From Chitinophaga chungangae (GTDB lineage: Bacteria > Bacteroidota > Bacteroidia > Chitinophagales > Chitinophagaceae), in NCBI RefSeq assembly GCF_017742215.1, contig NZ_JAGHKP010000001.1:1116001-1180000 (forward strand): a DNA stretch of 64,000 bases, in the 5' to 3' direction. This document shows, piece after piece, positions 43,304-52,093 of this stretch (the first letter of the stretch is position 1; the number at the start of each line of letters is the position of its first letter). The notes beneath the pieces are model-generated. The model was given only the letters and a program-made list of their open reading frames with translations, did not search any database and had not been told where the DNA came from. Position numbers and translations under genes: made by a program.

Positions 43304-43322
43304 CCTTTGACAAATTCACCTT

Positions 43323-45137
43323 ATGAAAAAAATACTCATACATATTTTCGCGCTTCCCCTGCTTGTGCTGGGTAGCTGTAATAAGTACCTGGAAACGCAA
43401 CCGAGCGATTTTCTCGCGCCAAGTACTTACTACAATACGGAAAAGGAACTGAATTTCGCATTGAACGGCGTTTACGAGGTGCTGGGCAACGCGGACCTTT
43501 ATGGAGACAACATGTTTTACCAGTTCGATATTTCGGACGAAGGGGTGTATGGTCATGCGGGCGTGGTAAACGGCGTGCAGGTATATAATCTTTCCAATTC
43601 AGACCCTACCGTGGCGCGTACCTGGGAAACGCTTTACAACGGCGTGGGCCGGGCAAACCTGCTGCTGGAAAATATCGACAGGCCCAATATGGACGAAGGA
43701 AAAAGGAAGGTGATAAAAGGCGAGACGCTTTTTTTGCGCGCCTATTATTATTTCCTGCTTGCCCAGATGTGGGGCGATGTGCCGCTGGTGCTGGAAACCA
43801 CGAAGTCACCCGAAAACACGCAGGTGCCCCGTGCGCCGCTCGCGCAGGTGTACAACCAGATACTCGCCGATCTGAAAGAAGCGGAAACGCTCGTGCTGCC
43901 GATCAAAACCATCGGTTTCGGCGGCCGGGTCAGCAAATCCGCTGTGCGCGGCATATTGGCGCGCGTTTGCCTGCATATGGCCGGTTACCCGCTGAACGAC
44001 AGGTCGAAATACGCCGATGCGCGCGATTGGGCGAAAAAAGTAATGGACGACGGAGAAGCGGGCCATGCCCTGAACAGCTCCTACAACCAGGTATTTATCA
44101 ACCTTGCGGCGGACAAATACGATATCGGGGAAAGTATTTTTGAAGTGGAATTCTGGGGCAACCGCTCAGACGCTTACACGGAAAGCGGCCGCCTCGGCTC
44201 GCGTAACGGCATCCGCTGCACGAATGTGGACACAGGTTACAGCCTCGGCCGCATCAACGCCACGCCGCGTTTTTACGCGCGTTACCAGCCTACCGACGAC
44301 CGCCGCGACTGGAACATTGCGCCCTACATTTACGGCGGAACGGACAATGCCGAACGGGAATACTGGCCTGTTACCAACCTTTGGCAGCGAAGCTGCGGAA
44401 AATACCGGAGGATGTACGAAGTGCTGACGCCCAAAAGCACCAGCTTCACGCCGATCAATTACCCCATCCTCCGTTATGCGGACATCCTGCTGATGTTTGC
44501 GGAAGCAGACAACGAACTGACGGCCGCTCCTTCCGCCGAAGCGGTGAACGCCGTGAGCCTCGTCAGAAAAAGAGGGTACGGCAAGGCGCTTCATGGTGAA
44601 AACCTCGCGGAAATAACGATTACGAACGGCGGCAGCGGATATTCGTCTTCCAATCCGCCCACCGTGACCATCAGCGGCGGCGCAGGCAGCGGCGCCAGCG
44701 CCATCGCGACGATCGCGAACGGAAGGGTGGCCACCATCATTATCACCGACCGGGGCAGATTTTATACGTCGAACCCTACCGTAACCATCAGCGGCGGCGG
44801 CACCGGGGCCACCGCAACGGCTACGATCACCGTTGCCGGAGACGATGAGGTCCCCGCGGCGGATTACGCCACCAAAGAAAATTTCAGATCATTCATCCAC
44901 GACGAGCGCAGCCGCGAATTATGTTTCGAAGGCCTGCGGAAAGGCGACCTCATCCGCTGGCAGGAGTTTCTTACCGAGATGCGCGCGGCCGGCACGGAAA
45001 TTTACCAGATCGCCGCATCCGCCTACCGATTCGAATCGAGAGCGGGACTGAATGTAACCGAAAAGAATTTCCTTTTTCCCATCCCGACCGGCGAAATGTC
45101 CCTGAACCGTGCGCTCGTGCAAAACCCGGGATGGTAA
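43323..45137 (+). CDS. SusD/RagB lipoprotein with inserted beta-repeat segment
   Basis: 604 residues; lipobox G-S-C (Cys19). Typical SusD N-terminal blocks (F-L-R-A-Y-Y-Y-F-L-L-A-Q-M-W-G-D-V-P-L-V) and C-terminal block (D-E-R-S-R-E-L-C-F-E-G-L-R-K-G-D-L-I-R-W). Between them, residues ~430-507 form two Gly/Ser/Thr-rich repeats of the type G-S-G-Y-S-S...P-T-V-T-I-S-G-G, not part of the SusD fold. The insertion replaces a loop after V-R-K-R-G-Y-G and may extend the glycan-binding face. The frame is intact on both sides. Confidence 0.93.
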   Translation: MKKILIHIFALPLLVLGSCNKYLETQPSDFLAPSTYYNTEKELNFALNGVYEVLGNADLYGDNMFYQFDISDEGVYGHAGVVNGVQVYNLSNSDPTVARTWETLYNGVGRANLLLENIDRPNMDEGKRKVIKGETLFLRAYYYFLLAQMWGDVPLVLETTKSPENTQVPRAPLAQVYNQILADLKEAETLVLPIKTIGFGGRVSKSAVRGILARVCLHMAGYPLNDRSKYADARDWAKKVMDDGEAGHALNSSYNQVFINLAADKYDIGESIFEVEFWGNRSDAYTESGRLGSRNGIRCTNVDTGYSLGRINATPRFYARYQPTDDRRDWNIAPYIYGGTDNAEREYWPVTNLWQRSCGKYRRMYEVLTPKSTSFTPINYPILRYADILLMFAEADNELTAAPSAEAVNAVSLVRKRGYGKALHGENLAEITITNGGSGYSSSNPPTVTISGGAGSGASAIATIANGRVATIIITDRGRFYTSNPTVTISGGGTGATATATITVAGDDEVPAADYATKENFRSFIHDERSRELCFEGLRKGDLIRWQEFLTEMRAAGTEIYQIAASAYRFESRAGLNVTEKNFLFPIPTGEMSLNRALVQNPGW

Positions 45138-45158
45138 TTACCCATTAAAATCAAACGT

Positions 45159-46100
45159 ATGAAACTCAAATATATCGCGATCGTTTTATGTCTCGGCATC
45201 GTTGCCGCCGCCTGCGGGGAGAAGGATGCCGTTGTTGCGCCGGATTTTAATGTTACGGGATACGAAGTGACCGCTATTACCGATTCGGCCGGTAATGCGG
45301 TGAACCAGGTAACCTTCAGTTTTTCAGGCGATGCGCAGATCATATCTTTTTACTCCGGCGTGCTCGGCAACGACTACGACTACCGCGAAGGCCGCACGCT
45401 GGATATTAACGCGATATTGTCTTCGTTTTCCACCACCCTGAACAACGGGGCGCAGGAAGACCAGCTGTCCGTGCTTGTTTCCAGCGACTTTAACGGCACG
45501 TACGATATCGGCAACATCCGCGCGGCTACCTGGACGGACATCACCGGCCGTTTTACGCTGAACACGAGGAACGCGTCGGCCTCGCTTCCTTCCGGCACAA
45601 AAGATATCAAAGACCTTCATGTGGAAGGGAAGCCTTTTTATTATGCGTTCCGTTATGTCTGCAAACCACAGTCGGAATTCGGGGCCAACTCCACCTGGCG
45701 CATCCGCGCATTCTCGCTGGAATCGCAGACCGACCTCGGGAACGCATCGCTTGCCACGCTGACTAACGCAGACTGGCACCTCGTGAACGAGGGCTCGATA
45801 GTGGACCCGAACAGGGGCGCCGTTATCGAAAGCTCGGGCGCCATCCGTTTCAACGGCAATCATCTCAACAAAGAAGTGGAAACCGAATCCTGGGCTATCA
45901 GCAAAGGATTTGAGCTTACCAAAACCGATATGGGGCCGGACAGGCCGATCGCCATCAAAAGCGTGATCAATCCCCGCCTCACCACTTATGCTTTTAATTA
46001 TACCACCGCCGGAACCTACAAAGTTGCTTTCGTTGCTTCCAACACGAGTTATGAAGGACATTCCGGCGTGGTTCGTGAAATTGAGGTTAAGATTCCCTGA
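45159..46100 (+). CDS. DUF5017-type surface glycan-binding lipoprotein
   Basis: 313 residues; lipobox A-A-C (Cys20). An N-terminal Ig-like portion (about 30-100, with the F-Y-S-G-V-L-G-N-D-Y-D-Y-R pattern) and a C-terminal beta-sandwich ending in a PKD-like Y-K-V-A-F-V-A-S-N strand match DUF5017 proteins found next to SusC/SusD. A role as a surface glycan-binding protein is inferred from position and family. It follows susD by 21 bp. Confidence 0.85.
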   Translation: MKLKYIAIVLCLGIVAAACGEKDAVVAPDFNVTGYEVTAITDSAGNAVNQVTFSFSGDAQIISFYSGVLGNDYDYREGRTLDINAILSSFSTTLNNGAQEDQLSVLVSSDFNGTYDIGNIRAATWTDITGRFTLNTRNASASLPSGTKDIKDLHVEGKPFYYAFRYVCKPQSEFGANSTWRIRAFSLESQTDLGNASLATLTNADWHLVNEGSIVDPNRGAVIESSGAIRFNGNHLNKEVETESWAISKGFELTKTDMGPDRPIAIKSVINPRLTTYAFNYTTAGTYKVAFVASNTSYEGHSGVVREIEVKIP

Positions 46101-46128
46101 CATCATTCACTTTTAAACCCATTGCGTT

Positions 46129-47424
46129 ATGAAAGAGAAATTGAATTTCCCGGGATTTTTGTTTCAACGGCATAAAAACCGCCGTTCCCTGCCGGGAAGG
46201 GCAAATGCCCTGAAGCTGATCGCCGCCGCCGTATTTTTTTGTGCAGCCTGCGGCGACAACCGCGACGATCTTTTGAAAAACGGGCTGGATGACCGCAAAA
46301 GCACAACAGCGGCGGTTGACGCCGAATTGGGAGCAGCAGTGCATACCAGCATCAAATTGTTCGACGGCGGCACCGATGGGTTCCATGCCTATCGCATTCC
46401 TTCCATTGTACGTACCACCAACGGAACGCTGATCGCATTTTGCGAAGGCCGTGCGGATACGGACAACGATTACGGGAACATCAACGTCGTTTATAAAACT
46501 TCCGGCAACAACGGCGCAACCTGGTCGGCTTTGAAAACAGTAGTGGGCCTGGGACTGGGCACCTGGGGAAATCCCACGGCGGTGGTGGATTGGGATACCG
46601 GCCGCGTATGGCTTTTTATGTCCTGGAACGATGCGGACCACAGCGAAAACGGGAGCGGCGATACCGAGCCGGTCGATACCTGGGGGGAACGGAGGGTATT
46701 CGTGACCTGGAGCGACGACAATGGAAATACATGGGCCAATCCTGTAGATAAAACCAGCACGCTTTTGCCTTCCACCATGACCTGGGACGTGATGGGCCCC
46801 GGCATTGGTATCCAGACGACGGGAGGCCCGCATCCGGGCCGGCTGATCATCCCGGCGCGCAGGCGTAATATTTACAGCGACGATCATGGTCAAACCTGGA
46901 ACTACCAGGTCATTCCCGCATCGACAGACGAAGGCACCATCGTGGAGCTTTCAGACGGCACCCTTATGCGCAACGACCGCCCCGGGGGAACACCCTGGAA
47001 CGAAAACAAACGGCGCCGTATTTCCACGGGGACCATTGAAAGCGGTTTTTCCGCCTTTGCGCCGGACTTTGCGCTGCCTGACCCGCGTTGTGAAGGATCG
47101 ATCCTGCGTTACGCGGGTACCCGCTCCCGGATCATTTTCATGAATTCCGAAAGCACGACCACGCGGTATAACGTAACGGCAAAGATCAGCTACAACGAAG
47201 GGGCGACATGGTATGCGAAACGGCGTGTTCATAACACCATCACCCAGGAAGAAGCCGCGGCACAGGGGAAAGGCGGCTACACCAGCATGACCAAAACCGC
47301 GGACTTCGCCATTGGCGCGCTGATAGAGCAGAAAGAAACGCCTTCAAGCACAAACAGCCACTGGTCGATCGAGTTTCAGAAATTTAATTTAACATGGCTG
47401 TTGAACGGGCAACCGGAACCTTAA
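46129..47424 (+). CDS. Exo-sialidase-type BNR-repeat lipoprotein (GH33-like)
   Basis: 431 residues; a long N-terminal region leads to a hydrophobic stretch and lipobox C-A-A-C (Cys40 or Cys41). Six-bladed propeller features: Y-R-I-P-S-I-V supplies the first catalytic Arg, and four Asp-box motifs are seen (S-G-N-N-G-A-T-W, S-D-D-N-G-N-T-W, S-D-D-H-G-Q-T-W and S-Y-N-E-G-A-T-W). It resembles GH33 sialidases, but related BNR families act on other 2-keto or deoxy sugars, so activity on sialic acid is likely, not certain. The two esterases that follow support sialate chemistry. Confidence 0.85.
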   Translation: MKEKLNFPGFLFQRHKNRRSLPGRANALKLIAAAVFFCAACGDNRDDLLKNGLDDRKSTTAAVDAELGAAVHTSIKLFDGGTDGFHAYRIPSIVRTTNGTLIAFCEGRADTDNDYGNINVVYKTSGNNGATWSALKTVVGLGLGTWGNPTAVVDWDTGRVWLFMSWNDADHSENGSGDTEPVDTWGERRVFVTWSDDNGNTWANPVDKTSTLLPSTMTWDVMGPGIGIQTTGGPHPGRLIIPARRRNIYSDDHGQTWNYQVIPASTDEGTIVELSDGTLMRNDRPGGTPWNENKRRRISTGTIESGFSAFAPDFALPDPRCEGSILRYAGTRSRIIFMNSESTTTRYNVTAKISYNEGATWYAKRRVHNTITQEEAAAQGKGGYTSMTKTADFAIGALIEQKETPSSTNSHWSIEFQKFNLTWLLNGQPEP

Positions 47425-47457
47425 ACAGATACCTTACTTAATTTGAAAGCATATTCA

Positions 47458-48255
47458 ATGAAATTGATCCGTTCCTTCGGCAGAACATTACTTATTTTTA
47501 CAGGATTATTTTTACTGACGTCCTTTTCAAAACCGGAAGGGCCAGACCCGGATTTTCACCTGTACCTGCTCGTCGGCCAATCCAATATGTCGGGCCGGGG
47601 CGTGCTTACCGATGAATACCGCCATCTTTCCCAACCCAATGTGCTCATGCTCGACAAAGACGGCAACTGGGTAGAGGCGGCGCACCCGCTTCATTTCGAT
47701 AAGCCCAGAATAGCGGGAGTAGGGCCGGGGCTTTCATTCGGTCTTGAAATGGCAAATGCCGACCCGAATGTCCGCATAGGCCTCATCCCCTGCGCCGTGG
47801 GAGGCACACCTATCGAATCGTGGGAGCCCGGCGCGATGGACAGGGCGACAAAAAAATATCCGTACGACGACGCAACGAAACGTTTGAAGATCGCCATGAA
47901 AAAAGGCGTGATCAAAGGGATCATCTGGCTTCAGGGCGAAGCGAACAGCAAACCGGGGAGATCGGAAGGGTATCTTGAGAAACTCGAAGTGCTGATCGGG
48001 CGTTTCCGCGAGACGGCGGGTGATAAGAACCTGCCCGTTGTGGCAGGGGAACTCGGACGGTACAGGCCGGCGTACAGCCTTATCAACGAACAGCTGGCGC
48101 AACTGCCGGGAAAGGTAAAAAACACGGCGGTAGCCAGTTCCGAAGGCTTCACCCATAAAGGGGACAACACCCATTTCGATGCGGCTTCCGCCACCGGATT
48201 CGGAAAACGTTTCGCAGAAAAAATGTTATCACTTCAGCAAAAAAAAATAGACTGA
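47458..48255 (+). CDS. SASA-domain carbohydrate esterase (sialate O-acetylesterase family)
   Basis: 265 residues from ATG 47458 (TTG 47443 in frame upstream). Signal peptide about 1-24. SGNH-like hydrolase motifs: L-V-G-Q-S-N-M-S-G with the nucleophilic Ser, I-I-W-L-Q-G-E-A-N, and D-N-T-H (Asp-x-x-His pair) near the C-terminus. It is a compact single-domain form near 260 residues (CE6/SASA). Probably removes O-acetyl groups from the glycan handled by this PUL. Gap to the next esterase is 5 bp. Confidence 0.9.
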   Translation: MKLIRSFGRTLLIFTGLFLLTSFSKPEGPDPDFHLYLLVGQSNMSGRGVLTDEYRHLSQPNVLMLDKDGNWVEAAHPLHFDKPRIAGVGPGLSFGLEMANADPNVRIGLIPCAVGGTPIESWEPGAMDRATKKYPYDDATKRLKIAMKKGVIKGIIWLQGEANSKPGRSEGYLEKLEVLIGRFRETAGDKNLPVVAGELGRYRPAYSLINEQLAQLPGKVKNTAVASSEGFTHKGDNTHFDAASATGFGKRFAEKMLSLQQKKID

Positions 48256-48260
48256 TAAAT

Positions 48261-49655
48261 ATGAAAAAAATTTGGATCGGCTTGCTGATACTGGCAAGCA
48301 TCAAGGTAAACGGCAAAGTGGTCCTCCCGTCCGTGATCGATCACAACATGGTGCTTCAGCAGAAAACCCAGGCGGCGCTTTGGGGCAAAGCCCGCCCGAT
48401 GTCCAAAGTGAAAGTAACCACCAGCTGGAACGGTAAAGTGTATGTTGCCAATACGGGCGCGGACAGTTTGTGGCGCGTTTCGGTAAGCACGCCTTCGGCA
48501 GGCGGTCCTTTCCAGATCACGTTCGACGACGGTGAAAAATTAACCCTGAAAAACATACTGATCGGCGAGGTGTGGATCTGTTCGGGGCAGTCTAACATGA
48601 CGATGCCTGTCAAAGGATACGGCAATCAGCCCGTTTCAGGCGCGAACGATATATTGATGGACGCGAAGAATTCCAAAATAAGGCTCTTCCAGATCAAACG
48701 GCAGCTGTCCGCCCGCCCGCAGTTCCAGGCCGAAGCGCGGCATTGGGAAGAAGCGGATGTGAAAAGCGTCAGCGAAATGAGCGCCGTGGGGTATCTTTTT
48801 GCAAAGATCGTCCAGCAAAAGCTCGATGTGCCCGTCGGCATTATTCTTACTTCCTGGGGCGGAACGCGGATAGAAGCATGGATGAGCGCGCAAAGCCTGC
48901 AGCATTTCCCCTCGGCGAAGATCCCCCTGCCGGAAGACACCGCGAAATTGAACCAGAACCGCGCCACAGTGCTGTACAACGCGATGATCCATCCTATAGA
49001 AGGGTTTACCGCAAAGGGCATTTTATGGTACCAGGGCGAAGCGAACCGGAAAAACCACCAGGAATATGCGCAATTGATGCAATCAATGGTGGCCGACTGG
49101 CGCACGCGCTGGAACCAGGGAGAATGGCCGTTCTATTACGTACAGATAGCGCCGTTCAGATACGACGGGGACAATATCACGTTTTATCTGCGGGAAGCAC
49201 AGCAGAAGGCGCTGAAACTGATTCCTAATTCAGCGATGGCGGTAAGTGCCGACGCAGGCATGGAAAAGTCCATTCATCCGCCGGATAAGCTGACCATCGC
49301 CAAACGCCTCGCATATTGCGCGTTCGCCCGGGATTATGGCGTTGCCGGCCTGCCGTACCAAGGACCGGTATATAAAGCAATGAAAATTAATAACGATAAG
49401 ATCGACCTCACCTTCGACAACGCCCCGAACGGGCTGTATGCAGGCGGCAAAGAGCTGACGTTGTTTGAAATTGCCGGTGAAGACAAAGTTTTTTACCCGG
49501 CGGAAGCCCAAATAACCAAAACCGGCATCCAGGTAAAATCTGCCCGGGTAAAAAAGCCGGTGGCCGTACGGTATGCTTTTAAAGACTGGTTTACAGGCGA
49601 GCTTTTTAATAATGAAGGATTGCCTGCATCGCCTTTCAGGACGGATGATTGGTAA
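48261..49655 (+). CDS. Sialate O-acetylesterase
   Basis: 464 residues with a signal peptide (1-18). N-terminal beta domain (V-L-P-S-V-I-D-H-N-M-V-L-Q-Q) followed by the SASA hydrolase: C-S-G-Q-S-N-M with the catalytic Ser, I-L-W-Y-Q-G-E-A-N and a late D-A-G-M-E-K-S-I-H-P-P, whose His completes the triad. This long architecture is the classical 9-O-acetyl sialate esterase type. Two esterases plus a sialidase-like enzyme imply an O-acetylated nonulosonic acid or similar substrate. Last gene of the PUL. Confidence 0.92.
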   Translation: MKKIWIGLLILASIKVNGKVVLPSVIDHNMVLQQKTQAALWGKARPMSKVKVTTSWNGKVYVANTGADSLWRVSVSTPSAGGPFQITFDDGEKLTLKNILIGEVWICSGQSNMTMPVKGYGNQPVSGANDILMDAKNSKIRLFQIKRQLSARPQFQAEARHWEEADVKSVSEMSAVGYLFAKIVQQKLDVPVGIILTSWGGTRIEAWMSAQSLQHFPSAKIPLPEDTAKLNQNRATVLYNAMIHPIEGFTAKGILWYQGEANRKNHQEYAQLMQSMVADWRTRWNQGEWPFYYVQIAPFRYDGDNITFYLREAQQKALKLIPNSAMAVSADAGMEKSIHPPDKLTIAKRLAYCAFARDYGVAGLPYQGPVYKAMKINNDKIDLTFDNAPNGLYAGGKELTLFEIAGEDKVFYPAEAQITKTGIQVKSARVKKPVAVRYAFKDWFTGELFNNEGLPASPFRTDDW

Positions 49656-49670
49656 TTGTAATCCTATTAG

Positions 49671-49718
49671 CCGGCAAGCCGAAAATGCACGCATTACCGG
49701 CTTGCCGGTAACTTTTTA
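49671..49718. terminator. Terminator at the end of the sulfatase/sialidase PUL
   Basis: CCGGCAAGCCG (49671-49681) pairs with CGGCTTGCCGG (49698-49708); five T follow shortly after. It lies 15 bp after the esterase stop and 5 bp before the end of the convergent AhpD-like gene. Confidence 0.75.
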
Positions 49719-49722
49719 AACG

Positions 49723-50304
49723 TTATTGATAGCCGCGTTTCAGCAGGTATTTGGCGCCTGCATCAAATGCTTTGTTCCCCGGAACAAAAAAGCCGAAAGC
49801 ATCCGCCAAACGGTTAGTGACATTAAATGCAAAACATACGGCAAGCGCGTCTTCTATTTGTTCTGCGGAAACGCCCGAAGACATCACTGAACGTATATCG
49901 CTGGCATCGATCTTATGTTCGCGTGTAAGCTTGCCTAACAGGATCAACATAGCGCGCAACGGGGAGGGGATCGGGGCGGTCTCCACATCGGCAAGTGCCC
50001 GGGCTACCAACGAACTGTCGCTGTAAGCCCTGGCTGAAACGGCGCTGTGGGCTTTAACGCAAAACGAGCAGGAATTGATGCCGGATACATATGCAGCCAT
50101 CAATTCCCTGTCTCCGACCGACCAGGAAGAGGGGCCGCGCATGGCTTTGTGGGTAAATTTCTTGGCAGGCGTTCCGTAAAAATCAGGACGGTAAAATACA
50201 AGCCGCGCCGCGTCCGGCAAAGGGTAGCCGGAAATTGCCTTTATAACCGAAAACAGAATCCTGGTCCCCAGCTTATACCCGTTGTTGAGAATATCAAGAC
50301 GCAT
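49723..50304 (-). CDS. AhpD-like carboxymuconolactone decarboxylase-family protein with CXXC
   Basis: 193 residues, all helical. The AhpD-type redox motif is complete: S-C-S-F-C-V-K-A-H, with paired Cys and downstream His, so a peroxidase or disulfide-reducing role is plausible. Its first codons overlap the last 11 bp of the upstream gene at 50294-50635, indicating translational coupling of two AhpD-like proteins. Confidence 0.85.
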   Translation of the reverse strand: MRLDILNNGYKLGTRILFSVIKAISGYPLPDAARLVFYRPDFYGTPAKKFTHKAMRGPSSWSVGDRELMAAYVSGINSCSFCVKAHSAVSARAYSDSSLVARALADVETAPIPSPLRAMLILLGKLTREHKIDASDIRSVMSSGVSAEQIEDALAVCFAFNVTNRLADAFGFFVPGNKAFDAGAKYLLKRGYQ

Positions 50305-50635
50305 GTTGACCTCCTTCTTTTACTACTTCTTCCAACGCCTTTAAACCGTTCTCATATTGCCGGGATGCCTGGCCTACCGCGGCGCATACGATCAATTCAA
50401 ACAGCTGGTCTTCGCTCAGGCCTGTTTGTTTGGCCGCATCGATGTCTGCATCAGTGACTTTATAAGCATGGTGCGCGACCTTATCGACCAGTGCATGCAA
50501 AGGTTGGGGCAGATCTGCATTGTTAAACGCAGCCTGGCGCTCCGGCCGCGGGCTGTGGCCATCGCCATGAAGAATGCGGTTGACCAGGTCCTGATATAGC
50601 TGCCTGTAACCGGTATCCGTTTTTCCCTGTTCCAT
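50294..50635 (-). CDS. AhpD-like protein lacking the CXXC motif
   Basis: 113 helical residues (carboxymuconolactone-decarboxylase-like). The segment matching the AhpD active helix reads L-F-E-L-I-V-C-A-A-V-G-Q-A-S-R, with a single Cys and no CXXC. It may be the non-catalytic partner of the following CXXC protein, or a separate enzyme. A purine-poor leader and the decayed sulfatase piece lie just upstream. Confidence 0.75.
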   Translation of the reverse strand: MEQGKTDTGYRQLYQDLVNRILHGDGHSPRPERQAAFNNADLPQPLHALVDKVAHHAYKVTDADIDAAKQTGLSEDQLFELIVCAAVGQASRQYENGLKALEEVVKEGGQHAS

Positions 50636-50701
50636 AAGAAAAGTTTTATTGACCGGGTTTTTGAAATAAAATCGAAAGAAACACGATATCCCGCTTCATC
50701 C

Positions 50702-50833
50702 GATGTAGGCGTGACCCATGTGTTTGCCGGTCATCAGCGCGCAGCGGCTGGGCGCGCATACCGTGCTGCCTGAATAGAACCGCGTGAATTTGGTGCCTTC
50801 TTTCCCCAGCCGGTCGATGTTGGGCGTGGGTAC
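50702..50833 (-). pseudogene. Internal fragment of a type I sulfatase
   Basis: 44 codons on the minus strand encode a clear sulfatase segment: [10 protein letters not shown], then [12 protein letters not shown] with the formylglycine motif, then [11 protein letters not shown]. Homology ends on both sides: no start or metal-site region upstream, and after A-Y-I the frame runs into unrelated sequence. It is a relic of a deleted arylsulfatase gene next to the PL6 lyase. Confidence 0.8.
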
Positions 50834-50881
50834 TTTATGCCGTGGGTTGAAACGTATAAACAATTAAACTACGATGAAAAT

Positions 50882-52054
50882 TTACTGCTTCACCACTTCC
50901 GAGCCCGCATGCACAAACACGTTCCCTTCAAGGGTATTGTCGTAAGGCGCCACATCCTGCATCACGCGGGAAGGATACCGCACGGTATCGAATTTCCCCG
51001 TCCAGTCGGCGTTTTTGCTGTCGCCGATGAAGATGCCGGTGGTGGTATTTTCCAGGCGGTTGTTGGCGATCACGCAATTGCCCGCGGCCACGTAAAACCC
51101 GGTTTCGGTTTTGCTTTTGGTCATGCCGTACATCAGGCGGATGCCTGTTTTTACATCGCTGATGCGGTTGTGCGTGATGCGGTGGCCGGTACCGTTCACA
51201 CGGATGCCGCTGCTGCCGCCTTTGATCGTGTTGCTGTCTACCACGCAATCGTGCCCGCCGCGCATCACGATCTCGCCGATACAGTTTTCCAGCTGGTTTT
51301 TGATGTATTGATTGTTGCTGCTTTTGTTGCTGATCACTTCCGGCTCGCCGTTGCAGCGGATGAAACGGTTTTCGCGCACGATGGCCGTTGCGCTCACGGT
51401 GCCCAGCAGTATCGGGTCCTGGCCGATCTGCACGCACTCGCCGCCGTTGCCGTTTTTCCAGCTAACGGGATTTTTGTTTTCGAACAGGTTGTTGTCTATC
51501 AGCGTATGCTGCGGCGTGTTGTCTTTCGTCACTTTAACGGTTACGTCCATGTTGTCTGCGTTATGACTGAACGTGCAATGGTCCACGCGATTGTGTTCGC
51601 CGTTGCCGGACACGGTTACGAGCGGCATGTACTGCGATTTCGCGGTTACCCTGCGGAACGTGCATTCCGTCATCCTGCAATGTTGCGAGTTGTTCATTTC
51701 AACGAGCAGGCCGGAGCGTTTTTCAACTTTCACGAGATTGCAGTCTTCGAACGTAAGCCCGCGCAGCACGATGTAGCTGCCGGTGATCTTGAAGGAAGTC
51801 CGGCCGGCGTCGCCTTTGAAGATCACTTTCCCCTTCGTTTCCGCTTCGATGGTAAGCGGCTGGCTGGCCGTGGCGGCGGTGCCGATGGTAACGGACCAGG
51901 GCGTGTAAGTGCCGTTGGCGATGCGCACCTTGTCGCCGGCTTTCAGCGAAGGCAGGATGTCTGTCAGCTCTTTTTCGTTGTGAACGAGGTACGATTTGCA
52001 GAATGCGTTGGCGGCGCCCAAAAGGAGGAGCGCTGAAAAGATCAGGTGTTTCAT
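50882..52054 (-). CDS. Polysaccharide lyase family 6 (alginate lyase / chondroitinase-B-like)
   Basis: 390 residues with a signal peptide (1-18, ending A-F-C-K). A right-handed parallel beta-helix is evident from the Asn-rich repeating turns. PL6 features are present: N-G-E-P-E-V-I-S-N-K-S and G-E-I-V-M-R-G-G-H-D-C, which supply the Ca-binding Glu and catalytic Lys/Arg. It cleaves uronate-containing polymers by beta-elimination; alginate is the commonest substrate, dermatan the alternative. The AraC regulator immediately upstream (39 bp) may control it. A sulfatase relic downstream suggests that the locus once had more enzymes. Confidence 0.88.
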   Translation of the reverse strand: MKHLIFSALLLLGAANAFCKSYLVHNEKELTDILPSLKAGDKVRIANGTYTPWSVTIGTAATASQPLTIEAETKGKVIFKGDAGRTSFKITGSYIVLRGLTFEDCNLVKVEKRSGLLVEMNNSQHCRMTECTFRRVTAKSQYMPLVTVSGNGEHNRVDHCTFSHNADNMDVTVKVTKDNTPQHTLIDNNLFENKNPVSWKNGNGGECVQIGQDPILLGTVSATAIVRENRFIRCNGEPEVISNKSSNNQYIKNQLENCIGEIVMRGGHDCVVDSNTIKGGSSGIRVNGTGHRITHNRISDVKTGIRLMYGMTKSKTETGFYVAAGNCVIANNRLENTTTGIFIGDSKNADWTGKFDTVRYPSRVMQDVAPYDNTLEGNVFVHAGSEVVKQ

Positions 52055-52093
52055 TTCTGTGGAATATTATCGTGCCAAGGTAGTGAAATTTCC

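Noticed and set aside
50837..52036. 399-codon plus-strand frame opposite the PL6 gene
   Set aside because: It is antisense to a gene with clear PL6 motifs and signal peptide; the antisense protein is rich in Val/His/Phe shadow composition and has no family features.
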